Below are positions 37,054-47,799 of a DNA stretch of 64,000 nt, piece by piece. Both the position numbers and the translations under genes were made by a program. The stretch's first letter is position 1; each line of letters starts with the position of its first letter. Origin of the DNA: Globisporangium splendens (taxonomy: Eukaryota; Oomycota; Peronosporomycetes; Pythiales; Pythiaceae); assembly GCA_006386115.1 (NCBI GenBank), contig VFIW01000016.1:372001-436000 (forward strand), written 5' to 3'. The notes beneath the pieces were generated by a model. The model was not told the DNA's origin and did no database searches. It saw nothing but the letters and a program-made list of their open reading frames with translations.

Positions 37054-37662
37054 ATGGCCGACTATGAGGGATACCTGCTGCTGCACGACGCCGGGCGGTA
37101 CGCCGACCCGCTCTACTTCGAGCTCGAGAGCGGCGTGCTGTCGTACTACACCAAGAAGAGCGGCAAGTGGCTGGGCCAGTACTCGCTCACGCGTCACCGC
37201 GTCGTGGCGCGCGCCATGGCCGGCAGCGTGCTCAGCCCCAACCGGTTCTCGATCGAGTTCTGCCCCGTGCGCTCGATCCACGACACCGAGCGCTCGCTCA
37301 AGGGCTTCAAGCGCATGACGGTCGTGCTCAGCGGCTCGTCCCAGCAAGTGACGTTCCGCTGGATCCACGCGATCCAGACGTGGCGCCGCCGCAACTGGCG
37401 CGACTCGGTCGTGATCCAGGACTGCGACGACGAAGCCAAGGCGCTGCGCATGCTCATGTGCATGCACAAGCTCGAGCTCAAGATCACCAAGATGGAAGTC
37501 GCGGACGTGCCGCCGCTGCGCAAGGTGGAGGTCGCACCCGAGCAGGACGATCGCGAGTCGCTCTCCGTGGATAAGCGCAACCTGATGCTCGCGAGCTCGC
37601 TCTCACACTTCAACCGCCTCAGTTTCCACAACCGCACAAGCACGACCACGATCGCGCTGTAG
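37054..37662 (+). CDS. Small PH-domain protein
   Basis: Single exon, 202 residues. An N-terminal PH domain (about 1-115) runs from YEGYLLLHDAG through YFELESGVLSYYTKKSGKWLGQYSL (strands 2-4) to the closing helix with the conserved Trp, FRWIHAIQTWRRRNW. The rest is a basic/Leu-rich helix (KALRMLMCMHKLELKI) and a Ser/Thr-rich tail. PH domains of this type usually bind phosphoinositides or proteins; no catalytic domain is attached. Codon use is strongly GC3-biased like neighbouring genes. The ATG is supported by the initiator just upstream. Function is otherwise unknown. Confidence 0.8.
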   Translation: MADYEGYLLLHDAGRYADPLYFELESGVLSYYTKKSGKWLGQYSLTRHRVVARAMAGSVLSPNRFSIEFCPVRSIHDTERSLKGFKRMTVVLSGSSQQVTFRWIHAIQTWRRRNWRDSVVIQDCDDEAKALRMLMCMHKLELKITKMEVADVPPLRKVEVAPEQDDRESLSVDKRNLMLASSLSHFNRLSFHNRTSTTTIAL

Positions 37663-37715
37663 TGACTCAGCCCACTTAAGATCCTAGCTTAGCGTTGATG
37701 TTGTATTTTATTCTT

Positions 37716-37735
37716 TGTGTGTGTGAGAGAGAGAG
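37716..37735. repeat. Compound (GT)n(GA)n microsatellite
   Basis: Five GT followed by five GA units, just past the PH-domain gene. Confidence 0.7.
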
Positions 37736-38031
37736 TCGTAAATGGTGGTGGTGGCATCAAGAGACAAGCGATCGAAGCTCGTTTCGCTGCTGCGCCATGC
37801 AAAAGAAGCCTCCCTGGGCTGCAGGGTATGTGAATAAATTATAGAGCTCCGCTCAGTTTTGTGTGAGATTTTCTGCGTCTCTGCATCCGCTCTATCATAA
37901 AGTAGCATCTAGAAGATAGTGCTGGAATCAGCTGGAGATGCCAGAGGAATTAATTAATTGGGTGGGGATAATTGTCGACGATGCGCAACTCTTGTCGCCT
38001 TCTAAACGACACGGCAGCATATACTTCTATC

Positions 38032-38049
38032 GTGTGTGTGTGTGTGTGT
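38032..38049. repeat. (GT)n microsatellite
   Basis: Nine GT units just downstream of the patatin-like gene. Confidence 0.8.
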
Positions 38050-38086
38050 CTATCTCTCTTTTGCACTTTATGACATCGCATTCTTT

Positions 38087-39508
38087 TTACACAAAGTGTA
38101 ATGTGACGCGATACACAAAGGAATGCTTCAAGAGGAACTCGTGGCGCTTGAGCTGCACCGACGCACCATATACAGGCACCGACCGAAGGAAGAGCGACAG
38201 ACTCGTGATGTTGCGCAGGCACGATCGGCACTTTTGCCAGTCCTGGGACGCCACGCGCGCGGCTTCGTGGATGCCTCCACAGAGGAGAACGAGGACACCG
38301 AGGAAGATCCCCGAAGCGATCAGACCGACGAAGAAGAGCAGCGTGTCCTGGAGACTCAGCGTCGCGAGCATCACGACCGACAGCGCGATCACGATACTCG
38401 ACATCATCAGCTTGGCCGCAGCGCCAAACACGGCCGCTTTGCCGCCGGCGATCAACGCATGCAGGTACAATTCCAGGTACAACAGCAGGAACACGAGCGG
38501 TTTCCAGAGACACACAAAGAGTCCCACAAACATCGCGTCCAAGACGCGGCTCTCCACGCCGCGGTATCCGAGCACACGGCCGACCGTCGTCGTCCACTCG
38601 CCATCATAGCTCGCTCCTTTCGTTGGAATCTCCACGTGCTTCGAACCCGTGAGTCCAGACTTGACGATCCACGTCAGCCCGTCTTCATACCCAAGATCGA
38701 ACAGCCACTCCACGTCGCGCTCGCCTGGCGGCAGCAGCGCCCACCACATCGGGACGTACCGCGAAGGCTTGATGTCGGCTCCCGTGCAGTAAAACGGACT
38801 CACGGTCACAGTCTTGCCGTCAAAGATCGGCTGGAAATCGAACAGCCCGCCGTCCATGACCCACTCTCCATTCATCTTGAACGGCATCCCCGCGATTGGA
38901 GGTGCGCAGCACGACGCCAGTAAGCTCTTCTCGAGATGGTCACGTGACGTGAACTCGGTCACGCGTCGCGACGCCCACGCTGACAGCGACGTGTACACGA
39001 TCGTCAATGGCTTCTTCTCGTTCAGCGTCTCGTAGCGATGCAGTTTGCCTGTAGCAGCCAGCGTGTTCCTCAGGTACTCGCGCACTTTAAACGGTCCATC
39101 GAAGGTCGCATGCGCCTTGGGCACCACATTCGCGAGCACGTAATCGCGGATCGCGTCGAAGTCACACTTCATCGCGAGCGCCGTCGCCGTGAGCGCGCCA
39201 GCCGAGCAGCCAATCACTTGGGCATCGCGTTCCAATTCGAACTCCTGGAGCGCCTTCGCCACCCCAAAGAGGTACATCTTGAGCCACCCGCCGCACGCAA
39301 ACGAAAAGCTCGTTGGCATCTCCACAGACAGTGCAGGAGCCGTCATCGTCGTGGTGAGCGTGCCCCGCTGCCCCGCGACCACTTCGATAATCGGCGACGA
39401 AACCATCGAAGCTTTCTTCGTGGGTACAGGCGGAGGAGGATGCTTTGGATGGCGCTTCCGCTGACTCAGACTGCCTCGCCGTCTGGAAGTGCTCGTGCTG
39501 CCGTGCAT
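38087..39508 (-). CDS. Patatin-like phospholipase with C-terminal membrane segments
   Basis: Intronless. The frame is open to an ATG at 39727 (546 residues), but the ATG at 39508 (473 residues) is preferred because an initiator element lies 60 bases before it. The patatin core runs from FACGGWLKMYLFG (oxyanion Gly pair) through GCSAGAL, the nucleophile elbow GxSxG, to DGGLFD with the dyad Asp. Such Ser-Asp enzymes hydrolyse acyl esters of phospholipids or triglycerides. About 150 residues C-terminal of the core contain three or four hydrophobic segments (MFVGLFVCLWKPLVFLLLYL, MMSSIVIALSVVMLATLSL, TLLFFVGLIASGIFLGVLVL), so the enzyme is probably membrane-anchored, perhaps on lipid droplets or ER (inference). 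It has no signal peptide. Confidence 0.85.
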   Translation of the reverse strand: MHGSTSTSRRRGSLSQRKRHPKHPPPPVPTKKASMVSSPIIEVVAGQRGTLTTTMTAPALSVEMPTSFSFACGGWLKMYLFGVAKALQEFELERDAQVIGCSAGALTATALAMKCDFDAIRDYVLANVVPKAHATFDGPFKVREYLRNTLAATGKLHRYETLNEKKPLTIVYTSLSAWASRRVTEFTSRDHLEKSLLASCCAPPIAGMPFKMNGEWVMDGGLFDFQPIFDGKTVTVSPFYCTGADIKPSRYVPMWWALLPPGERDVEWLFDLGYEDGLTWIVKSGLTGSKHVEIPTKGASYDGEWTTTVGRVLGYRGVESRVLDAMFVGLFVCLWKPLVFLLLYLELYLHALIAGGKAAVFGAAAKLMMSSIVIALSVVMLATLSLQDTLLFFVGLIASGIFLGVLVLLCGGIHEAARVASQDWQKCRSCLRNITSLSLFLRSVPVYGASVQLKRHEFLLKHSFVYRVTLHFV

Positions 39509-39567
39509 TCTGTGGATGGATGGAGAGACGCCTGCCTTGACGCCCTGGTCGCTCTGTGCTAAATAAG

Positions 39568-39582
39568 GAAATGAAGGTGTCG
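39568..39582 (-). promoter_or_regulatory. Initiator-like element of patatin gene
   Basis: Minus strand reads TTCATTTC, fitting the oomycete YTCANTYY initiator, 60 bases upstream of the ATG at 39508. It argues against the upstream ATG at 39727. Confidence 0.45.
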
Positions 39583-40384
39583 CAGCTTCTCCAAGGCATG
39601 CAGAGAGAACGCGCACACGGGAGACGGATTGGAATCTGGAAACGGCCTCCGCGTTGATACTGGGAAAGCAAACAGAAGCTCCGAAGAAACGCGGTCGTTC
39701 CCTTGTGTGAGTTGCGCTGTGGCACATCGTATGTCACCAGACTCCCTCCTCGAGCACAACGACCGGTGGGACGAAAATTTGGCACACAAACTGACAGTGC
39801 ATGCGCACTACTCGATTACAGCGACTGTTGGAAATCAGCGGAACGCGAGTCGGTTTCTGGCTGGTGGCAGCAGCACGTGCTTCAGACGTGGGACAGGGCA
39901 CAACGTGCGTGCACTCTGAAGCGTCGTGATGTAATGGCGCCAAGTGGATCTGTGACGAAAGAGCGTCAGGAAGGTGTAGGGCTCAGCAGATTAGAGCGCA
40001 TATGGTTGGCTAAAAGAAATCTATTAAAGAGTGGTCCAAAATCAGTACACTTCAGTGTAGGTACAATTTGCAGGTTTCTCAATATCGATTTGGAAGGTTT
40101 TAATGCACTAAAATAGGTCAGCTGGATTTTTCTAATGTAAACATGGCTGCTTGGAGAAAAATGGAATCTGATTTGCTGATGCAAAAGTGATTTTTAGCTA
40201 TTGTTTATCTCAGTGCTCTCTGCAAAGTCGCACACAGGGCTCACTCAACTACTACTGTTTTAGTTTATTCACCCATGTACTCCACTTCTGTTGGTCGTTT
40301 TTGCTCGGTCTCCACAGAGAGAACGCCTGCGATGTTGGACAGACACCCTTTGTGGGGACCAGTTGATGCACACACACCAGCATC
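39583..40384. other. Intergenic region
   Basis: About 800 bases between divergent genes. The part around 39960-40260 is markedly AT-rich. No coding signal. Confidence 0.5.
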
Positions 40385-43196
40385 ATGAACGGGATCACGA
40401 CGGCGACTGCCTTTGAACCCCCTCGCTGCAGACCTCACTGCAGCACAACCGCACGTGCCACGATGCGCAGAAGGTATCCACAGCAGCGTCTTGGCGCTAC
40501 GCACAGCGTCTCAGCCGTGTCCTTGATGGCGATACTATTGCTGTTGCTGACAGTCCTTCCAGCAGCAACTGCTGTAATGTTTGGCGGGCACCTTGGCGCA
40601 CTTCAATATGCCGACAGCGGGTGGTCGCGGGTCTTACACGAAGGGGGCGATGCTGCGGCGACCTCGTCCAACGAGGCTGCCACACTGCAGCCGCTTCCAG
40701 CACCAACAGCGACGCAACAACTGCCTCCAGACATGTGTGGACAGGGCACGAGCGGTGCCGACACGCTGCTCGATTACGAATATCTGGTGCAGTGCACGTC
40801 GCCGTTGAAGGATTCGCTGGGACTCGCCCGAGTGGTGCTGGTCGTGATCTTGGTGCTACTGCTGTACTTGTTGAGCTCGACGGCCGACGCATTCTTTTGC
40901 CCCGTGCTGCAGGTATGTGTCTTGTGAGCCACGTTTTATTTTGATTTGGACGATGGTAACACAGCAACTACGGTCGTGACGATGATGTAGGTGATTGTGG
41001 AAAAGTATCGGATCCCGCCGGACATTGCAGGCGTCACGTTCTTGAGCTTTGGCAATGGCTCACCCGACGTTTTCTCCAATATCGCCGCGTTCTCGCTTTC
41101 GTCTCCGAACATCGGCGTGGCGTCCATTCTCGGTGGCGGACTCCTCGTCACGACAGGTACGTAGGCTTGCAGCGTGTCCTGCACTGTAATACATGTCCAA
41201 CGTTTGATCTTGCCACAATTTGGGACTTAGAGTAAGTTCTGGACTGCTGTTTGCTTGGTTCTTGCTTTGCCGACGTCGTAGTGATCGCTGCGTGCGTTGG
41301 CCTTGTGTCGCAGGGCCAAGAGCAGCTCATTCCGCACAAGTTTATCCGCGACGTCGGGTTTTACTTTCTTGCCGTGGCGTATTTCTGCTTTGTGTGCTTT
41401 GACGGAACGGTACGATGCAACACGACCTGTTTGGCGATGAAATAAGTTCACTGGGAATAACTTAATGATGCTTTGGACTGCAGGTTCACTTGCTGGAAGC
41501 GCTCGGGTTCATTGTCATCTACAGCTGCTATGCGCTCGTTGTATTCTTCGACAAGCAAGTCGCGAAGGTGGTGTGTATCCGATTCCGCAGCGAACATCAG
41601 GACGCATTGATGGACGAGTATTATGACGCCGAGCAAGTGCAGTACAGCGAGTCGTCTCCGTCCTCCAGCAACGGCTCAGATATGGAGCACCACCTGCTCA
41701 TGTCCATGAGCTACGACGTGTTTCGAATCCCCAACTACCGCACAGCAACCGTCGACAGCTATGACTCGGACAGTTCCTCCCAGGGGCTACCGACGTTGCA
41801 TCGCAAAGCGTCCGCGCCTACACCACGCTCCATGCGCCAAGAGGTGAAAGCCATGGCCCACCATCCTTGAGACTGCTGGTATACCCGTGTTGGTCTCGCA
41901 CTAACAGCCACTCATTTTCGATTGTTTTGATTGTAGGATGAATATTTGTACCGGACCATTCTACAACGTGCGCATGAAAAACAGTCGCTCTTGGAACGAA
42001 CCGACACGTACTTTAAGCGTCCTGCCTCGGTTTGTGTCTCATCCATGAAGCAAAGTCGGAAGTCGAGACGACGACGAACGGCGTGGGAGTCTTTAGAAGC
42101 GAGCTCGCATTTCGGACCCACAGCGCATCGCTGGACGCGAAGCTACCATCACCTGAGTGGGATTGAGGAATTTCCCAGTGTGAGCGAGACGGAAGAAGAG
42201 GCTCATGAGCCTTTGGATGAAGTCGACGAGAGCGAGATAACAGCAGGCGATGAGCAGGACGAACTTTTGCAAGGTCAGGGGAAACTTTCACGTGATTCAA
42301 GTTGGCAGAGCGTCATCACGCGGGGGATCCACAAGTGCTATTCCGCGTTTGAGTTCATCGTTTGGAACCCGCTCGAGTTTGCCACGACGTTCATTCGACG
42401 CCTCACGATCCCTCTTGTCGACGAAGAAACGTGGGACAAGAACTTTGCGGTCGCGTGTCCTCCGTTCATCATACTCGTGATCGGGGTCTCGCTGTTCCAT
42501 TACAGTCTGCACGACCCAGTGTTTGTCGGAGCGATCGTGCTGGGAGGAGGCTGTTTGAGTGCGCTTGTGGAATACACCACTTCCCATGAGGAACCGCCTG
42601 AAGGGATCCAATTAACACCGTTCGTGTGCGTTGCTTTCGTCATGTCCGTGATCTGGATCATGAATATCGCTGATGAGGTACTGGGCGTCCTGCAAACACT
42701 CGGCGGTCTCTTTGGTATTTCAAACTCGGTTCTTGGAGTCTCGGTACGTTTTAAAGCGTGCTTGCATGTGGGTCATTCTCTTCAAAAGAACTTGCCTTAC
42801 TCAAAAGCTGCTTACGTGTTGCTTCTGTAGGTGCTGGCATGGGGAAACTCGATCGGCGACCTGGTGTCGAACACGTCAATCGCTCGAGACGGGTTCCCGA
42901 CCATGGCGTTTGCAGGCTGCTTTGCTGGTCCCATGTTCAATTTACTGGTCGGCATCGGACTCGCGCTGACGATCGGTGTGCTGAGCAATGGTCCTGTGTC
43001 GATGGGCAAACCGACGCCACTTGTATATTTGGGATTCGGGTACCTGTTCATCAGCTTGGCGCTGAACCTCGGGATGGCCGCGTGCGACAACTTTCGGTAT
43101 AGCAAGAGGCTATGCTACGCGCTCTTGGCCTTGTATTTCTCATTCGCTGTACTCTCTATAATAGTCGTCATCTATTATGACGAAGAGCCCAGGTAG
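40385..43196 (+). CDS. NCLX-like cation/Ca2+ exchanger (CaCA family, CCX/SLC8B1 type)
   Basis: Six exons in phase: 40385-40912, 40991-41156, 41282-41409, 41484-41843, 41937-42743 and 42831-43196; 784 residues. N-terminal signal-anchor/presequence (SLMAILLLLLTVLPAATAV, about 40-60), then a luminal segment with a Cys pair. The alpha-1 repeat reads GVTFLSFGNGSPDVFSN (about 187-203). The long hydrophilic loop (about 320-480) is Ser/Glu-rich and sits in exons 4-5. The alpha-2 repeat reads LAWGNSIGDLVSNTSIARDG at the start of exon 6. The GNGSPD and GNSIGD motifs supply the ion-coordinating residues of NCLX/CCX exchangers, which move Ca2+ or other cations against Na+/H+/K+ in mitochondria, vacuole or endomembranes. 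Location cannot be fixed from sequence. It ends 79 bases from the convergent SPF45 gene. Confidence 0.9.
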
Positions 43197-43275
43197 GTAG
43201 AATTACGTTGTACTACAAGCAACATACAACGCTTTCCACGCGATTTTGATCATAAGTGCACTTTGGTTGCCATTT

Positions 43276-45485
43276 TTACGCGGTTAAGTCAAGGCGTTGG
43301 AACTTGTCGTCGTCATAATACGTCGCTTGCACTTTTCGTCCGCCGAAAAAGCGAGCATTCAATTCTACTCGAGCTGCCAAACGCACACCACAACAGCGAT
43401 CTCTTTGTCAGCAAACAAGCATACAAAGATGCTGTAATGCAGGAGCGTGAGAGTACCTTTTTCAGCATCCCTTGGACGCTGGAATTGCACGAAGATGCGA
43501 ACGGCTTGCTCAGGTGGGACCCGTGTCTTGACTTCGTAGATCAGACACTTCACCACGGGGCCGTATTTCTCGGCGCATTCTTCTTTCACTTCGTCCTGAA
43601 GCTCATCGTCAACTTCACCTGGACCGACCATGTTCTGTGCAAAAGCATTCTCATCACCATCAGACCAATATTCCCCGATCATACAAAAGATATCGGTATT
43701 ATGCATCGCCCACCTGGAGTAAGATGACACAGCCACGTTGCATTGCTGGCGCTCTAGCTCCTGCATCTTGGTCTCGATGGCGCTTACCTAGAAACACAGT
43801 TTGCATTGTAGCACTTGTTCAGGATCGAATCTTTGCACCCACAGTTACCAATTCCAAGAACATGAGAGCTGCACATACTGGAGTCATGACTGCTGCTTGC
43901 ACATTGCTGCTGTGTATCGCCATCACGTCCTCGCTTATAGTGCAGTGCATCGCGTCGGCGGTCACTCTCGTCTCGTCGTCTGATCTCTCGTCCAAACTCA
44001 TCTCGTTCAGTTGTTGCAGAGTCTCTACTGTGACGACAATCCGACCGCTCGCTTTTTCTCTCTGCGCTGGATGAACGTCCATGTGCTGTGTGCGAGTCTG
44101 CATGAGATGAAAAGCCATGACTGGTCGTGCGTGGAGCTGCTGAATCGGAAGTTGTCTGGGAGAAACCCAGGCCAGTTCGAGGTGCGGCGTCTTCGAATTG
44201 ATCGGCAGTCGAATGGCCGACATTGTGCTGCACTGGATCAGTCTCGACCTGCTTAGCTACTGCCGTTTCCTCCCTGCAGAGTCATTCGATAAGAGTACAT
44301 AATGCTCAGTATCTCATTATCGCAACCAACCAACCAGAATCACAAAGTACACCGCCATACATTTTCTTTCGCATCCACGCTGGCATCGTCATGCCACGTC
44401 CACGACCTGCTGCTGGCAAGTCGATCACAGGTGCCTTCCCTTCTGCGATATCGCGAACCAGTCGTTCGCGTTCCAGTTTGCCCTGCACGAATATCGCAGT
44501 AGCATGTCAGTACTCTTTGCCAACCACTGACACAACACAGCATTTCTTATTACTATCATCTAAGTGGACTCACCTCGCGCTCTTGTTCTCGCTGCCGGCG
44601 CTCCAACTCACGCTTCACTTGCTCCATTTTCTTCTTGTTGAGCCGCTCTTCGCAGTACGCTTCGTAGCTATTGGGTCTTGCTGGGTTGTACTCATCTCGA
44701 TAGTTTGCCTGGAAGGATTGCATCATAGATCCAGCACCATCATTTGCCGCGACTTGCTGGTTCTCGTCGCCTTGCATCGGTTGTATCCGTACGACTTCGG
44801 TCACAGTCGTGAAGCCGAGACCACCGCGCATCCCGATTCCCGCGCGCGATTGCGACTCGTCGGCATCTTCGAATTGAGAATAATGTCCTTTTGCGATGGG
44901 TGGAGCGTCGTCGGATGGTGCAGCGTCGCTGGCACCACTGGTGCTTGTTGGATGAATGGAGGCCGATACAAACTGCGGTGCTGCTGGCTTGCGCGTGATC
45001 GACGCAGGCTTGAACGCGAGCGAGATGCCCGACGGCTTCTTCGCTGCTGCTGAAGACGTTGTTGCTGGTGCGCCATGCGGACTCTTGGTCCGCAATGCGG
45101 CGGGTATCATGTTGACAGCCTATCCATTCAACATCAATCCAAACGAGTTGACGCCATCATCACCACAACTACACCAATAGATGAATGCTTACGCTCTTGG
45201 CATCGGCAGCAGGTGGGATCGCCCCACGGCCTCTCCCTTGCTGTTGGGCGTTCCGCATCGCCTGCGGTACAAACGCCGGCGCCGTCGTCGTCTTCCACAC
45301 TGCCACACGCACAGAATTGACAACAGAGAGGACGCCGCATTAACACACACACATGCACACAACTACAGCCCTCTCTCTATACACACGTTCGCACCGGAGC
45401 TGCCGCTGGTCTTGACGTTCCCATTGGCGTCCAGCGCCGCCGACGACGCGCCTTTCGCGAGCGGCAGATCGGCGTACAAGTCCAT
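43276..45485 (-). CDS. RBM17: Splicing factor SPF45 / RBM17 homologue
   Basis: Eight exons in phase: 45485-45395, 45299-45193, 45119-44574, 44482-44361, 44273-43849, 43787-43714, 43634-43457 and 43373-43276; 546 residues. It starts MDLYADLPL, like the MSLYDDL start of SPF45. A central YNPARPNSYEAYCEER and Lys/Arg/Glu helix matches the SPF45 block upstream of its G-patch. The C-terminal U2AF-homology motif RRM reads CVILLQNMVGPGEVDDELQDE, AVRIFVQF and NARFFGGRKV. SPF45 UHM binds ULM motifs of U2AF65/SF1/SF3B1 and helps 3' splice-site choice. A G-patch consensus is not visible between helix and RRM; instead there is a long Arg/Ser/Asp/Glu-rich segment (about 310-430). Confidence 0.86.
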
Positions 45486-45771
45486 TTTCACGCTTTTCCA
45501 AAGTGGCCAAATGATATTCAGCGGCAAAATCGCGATTACGGTTCGTAACACAGTTACGAACGAACACATGCAGAATCCCCTGTTTATTATACGTGCTACG
45601 CTAATTAAAGGGGTGAAAAATACATCCTCGCCTTTTCTTAACAACTCGCGCGACTCCATTGCTCCAAATCCAAACTAAAAACTTGTAAATGTGCGTGCTC
45701 TCCACACAGATAGATCTCCCGGGCTGCATGTGCATCCATGCACTCTGCGTCTTTCATTTGACGGCAGTGGT
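45486..45771. other. Short intergenic region
   Basis: Under 300 bases between two co-oriented minus-strand genes; holds the SPF45 promoter and the upstream gene's 3' end. No coding signal. Confidence 0.5.
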
Positions 45772-47279
45772 TTATTCGTCGTCTTCGTCAGGTAATAGAT
45801 AGTGGTGCAGCGCGTCCTCGGATTTGCAGTAGTGCCAGATGGACGGCGTCGTCAAAAAGAGCTCCACGGGTTTGCTCAGCGTCGTCAGATGCACGCCGAT
45901 CTCCTCAATGAACGACCACGAGCTCTCCTGCATGCCACATCAAGTGTAACTAGACGTAAGCCACCTCATAGCTCAAACGATAGGAACATCATCAAATCAA
46001 CAACAAGCACGTACGAAAGTCGGGATCTCCAGCTCGATGGCGTCCTGGATGAAGTTGCTGGCTTGCTTGATGTTGATCTCGACGCTTTCGCCGGCAGCGT
46101 ACGCGATCGCAATCTCGGCTCGTTTTTGGTTCATGATCTCCAAACGAGACTTGAGGTTCTCGACGAGCTTCGTCAGCCCCGTGAGCTGCTGGCTTTGACC
46201 TATAAGAGGGATCGTATGCACAAAACCATTGTAAGATAAGGGCAAATGACGAAAGAACTCATGTGAAGGCTCGTACGGTTGAGCAAGATGCTGGACGGTG
46301 TCAGGGCAGCAAGACCCGTGAAGAAGAGCCCCTTCCCTGCGACCGAGATGGGGATGCTGAGACCGCCTGTTGCTGGAGCAGCAATCACACCTGCGACGCC
46401 AACCAAAGCACCAGCGACGACACCTGCAGCGCCTGCGGCGACGCCGGTGCCGCTAAAATCGGCCGACTGGGCGCGCAAGTGCAACAGTGTAATCGACTGC
46501 ACCATGAGTTTCGTGCACTCGGTCGTCAAATCGTCGATTTCGTCCAACGTCTCCTTCATGTCCGACACCATCGAGTGGATGCTCTGCTGCATGCGCGAGA
46601 TCGCCCATTCGGCTCGGCGTGCATTGCGCTTCTCTTCGTTCTTGTCCTTGGCACGCGTGATCGGGTTCACAGCGGCGCGCAGTTTATCCAGGTAGTCGTT
46701 CAACGTCGCGATCTCGTTCGAGCACTGCGAGAACACGAGGTTGCACTGTTCCGTGTGCGCGATACTGCGGTCCACGAGCTCGTCGCACCGTTGGAGCGTG
46801 CTCGTGGCGAGGTCGACCATAGTGTTGGACTTCGAAAACTGGAACGCCTTCTCGAGACCCTCGATCGTGTCTTTGAGCTCGGCCAACTCGTCTTCTTCGG
46901 TCTCGACGATGATCCAGTCGGCTTTCAGCAGCCGCTCCGATTCGTCCTGCGTGAACGTCTTCTTGACCTTCTCGACGATCTCCGAGAGCTCGTCACCGAT
47001 CTTCGCGACATTCTCGCGGTTGATGCCGTTGATGCCCTGCATGATCACGGACTTGCTCGTCTGCAGCATCTCGGACGCGGCTTTGCGCGACTGAGTCAGG
47101 AATGGCTTCTTCTTCTCCGACGGCAGGTCCTCAGCCGTGAAGCTGCGCATGCGCAGCGACGCCGCGGCGCTCGCGCTCGCATCGAAGCTCTCGCGTCTCC
47201 CGCTGGGCGACAGCGTGCCGATGGGCCGCAGCGCGTGCAGATCGTCGCGGGACTCGCTGATTCGCGGCAACGACGCCAT
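45772..47279 (-). CDS. Unrecognised alpha-helical protein with central hydrophobic Gly/Ala hairpin
   Basis: Three exons in phase (47279-46277, 46199-46015, 45927-45772) give 447 residues. The start ATG at 47279 is preferred over an upstream non-conserved Met. Residues 1-70 are Ser/Arg-rich. Residues about 75-310 are predicted long helices with heptad character (QDESERLLKADWII, VDLATSTLQRCDELVDRSI). A sharply hydrophobic, Gly/Ala-rich segment (about 295-345: TGVAAGAAGVVAGALVGVAG, then AGKGLFFTGLAAL) follows. Further helices come next, with an acidic DEDDE C-terminus. Helix bundle plus hydrophobic hairpin recalls apolipoprotein-L and alpha-helical pore-forming proteins in general layout only; there is no signal peptide, so it is probably intracellular. 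No family is claimed. Confidence 0.7.
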
Positions 47280-47799
47280 CTTGTTCTCGTTCGTTCTCTC
47301 GTTCTTCTGGCGCACGCAACAATCAATCAGCCAAAAGGGCTGAACATCAAGGGACTACTATTCAGGAGAGTGGCGGTACCCATCCAGAAATATCTATTTA
47401 TGGGCACTAGTAGGAAGAAAATCGCCTGTCTGCTTTTGTCTGTTGTGTCGCAAATGAAGTATTTTGTAGCTAAAATGAACCTCTATGTGGGATAAATTGT
47501 CATAAAGCACCTTTATTTGTAGAGAACCGTTCGAATGTGAGTTATTTCCCTGCCTAAATCGATCCTCAACCTCTATAACCCTATATTCTCAGCACCGGAC
47601 CGGTTCGGTTTTCCTCTATGAAACCGGACTCTGCACACGGGCCAACCAAATATACGAGGGAGGGGTACTATTACAGTCCTCTATTGCAAGCAGTCACAGC
47701 TCCACCAAAAGGTGCGCGCCACCATCGATATCAACGCAGCAGCGCCAAAGCATCGCAAGTGCACCGCGCGCGTTTAAAGAGAAGTGCTAAGAGCGAGCG
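47280..47799. other. Divergent promoter region
   Basis: About 520 bases shared by the divergent coiled-coil gene and NOP53; AT-rich centre, no coding signal, and a palindromic CACCGGACCGGTTCGG near 47594. Confidence 0.5.

Larger units (their letters stand above)
37663..38086. other. Convergent 3' region with microsatellites
   Basis: Short region between the ends of two convergent genes, with no coding signal. It holds (GT)n-(GA)n at 37716-37735 and (GT)n at 38032-38049. Confidence 0.6.

Noticed and set aside
46263..47495. 410-codon plus-strand frame over the coiled-coil gene
   Set aside because: Antisense shadow; the minus strand has three phase-consistent exons and a plausible protein.
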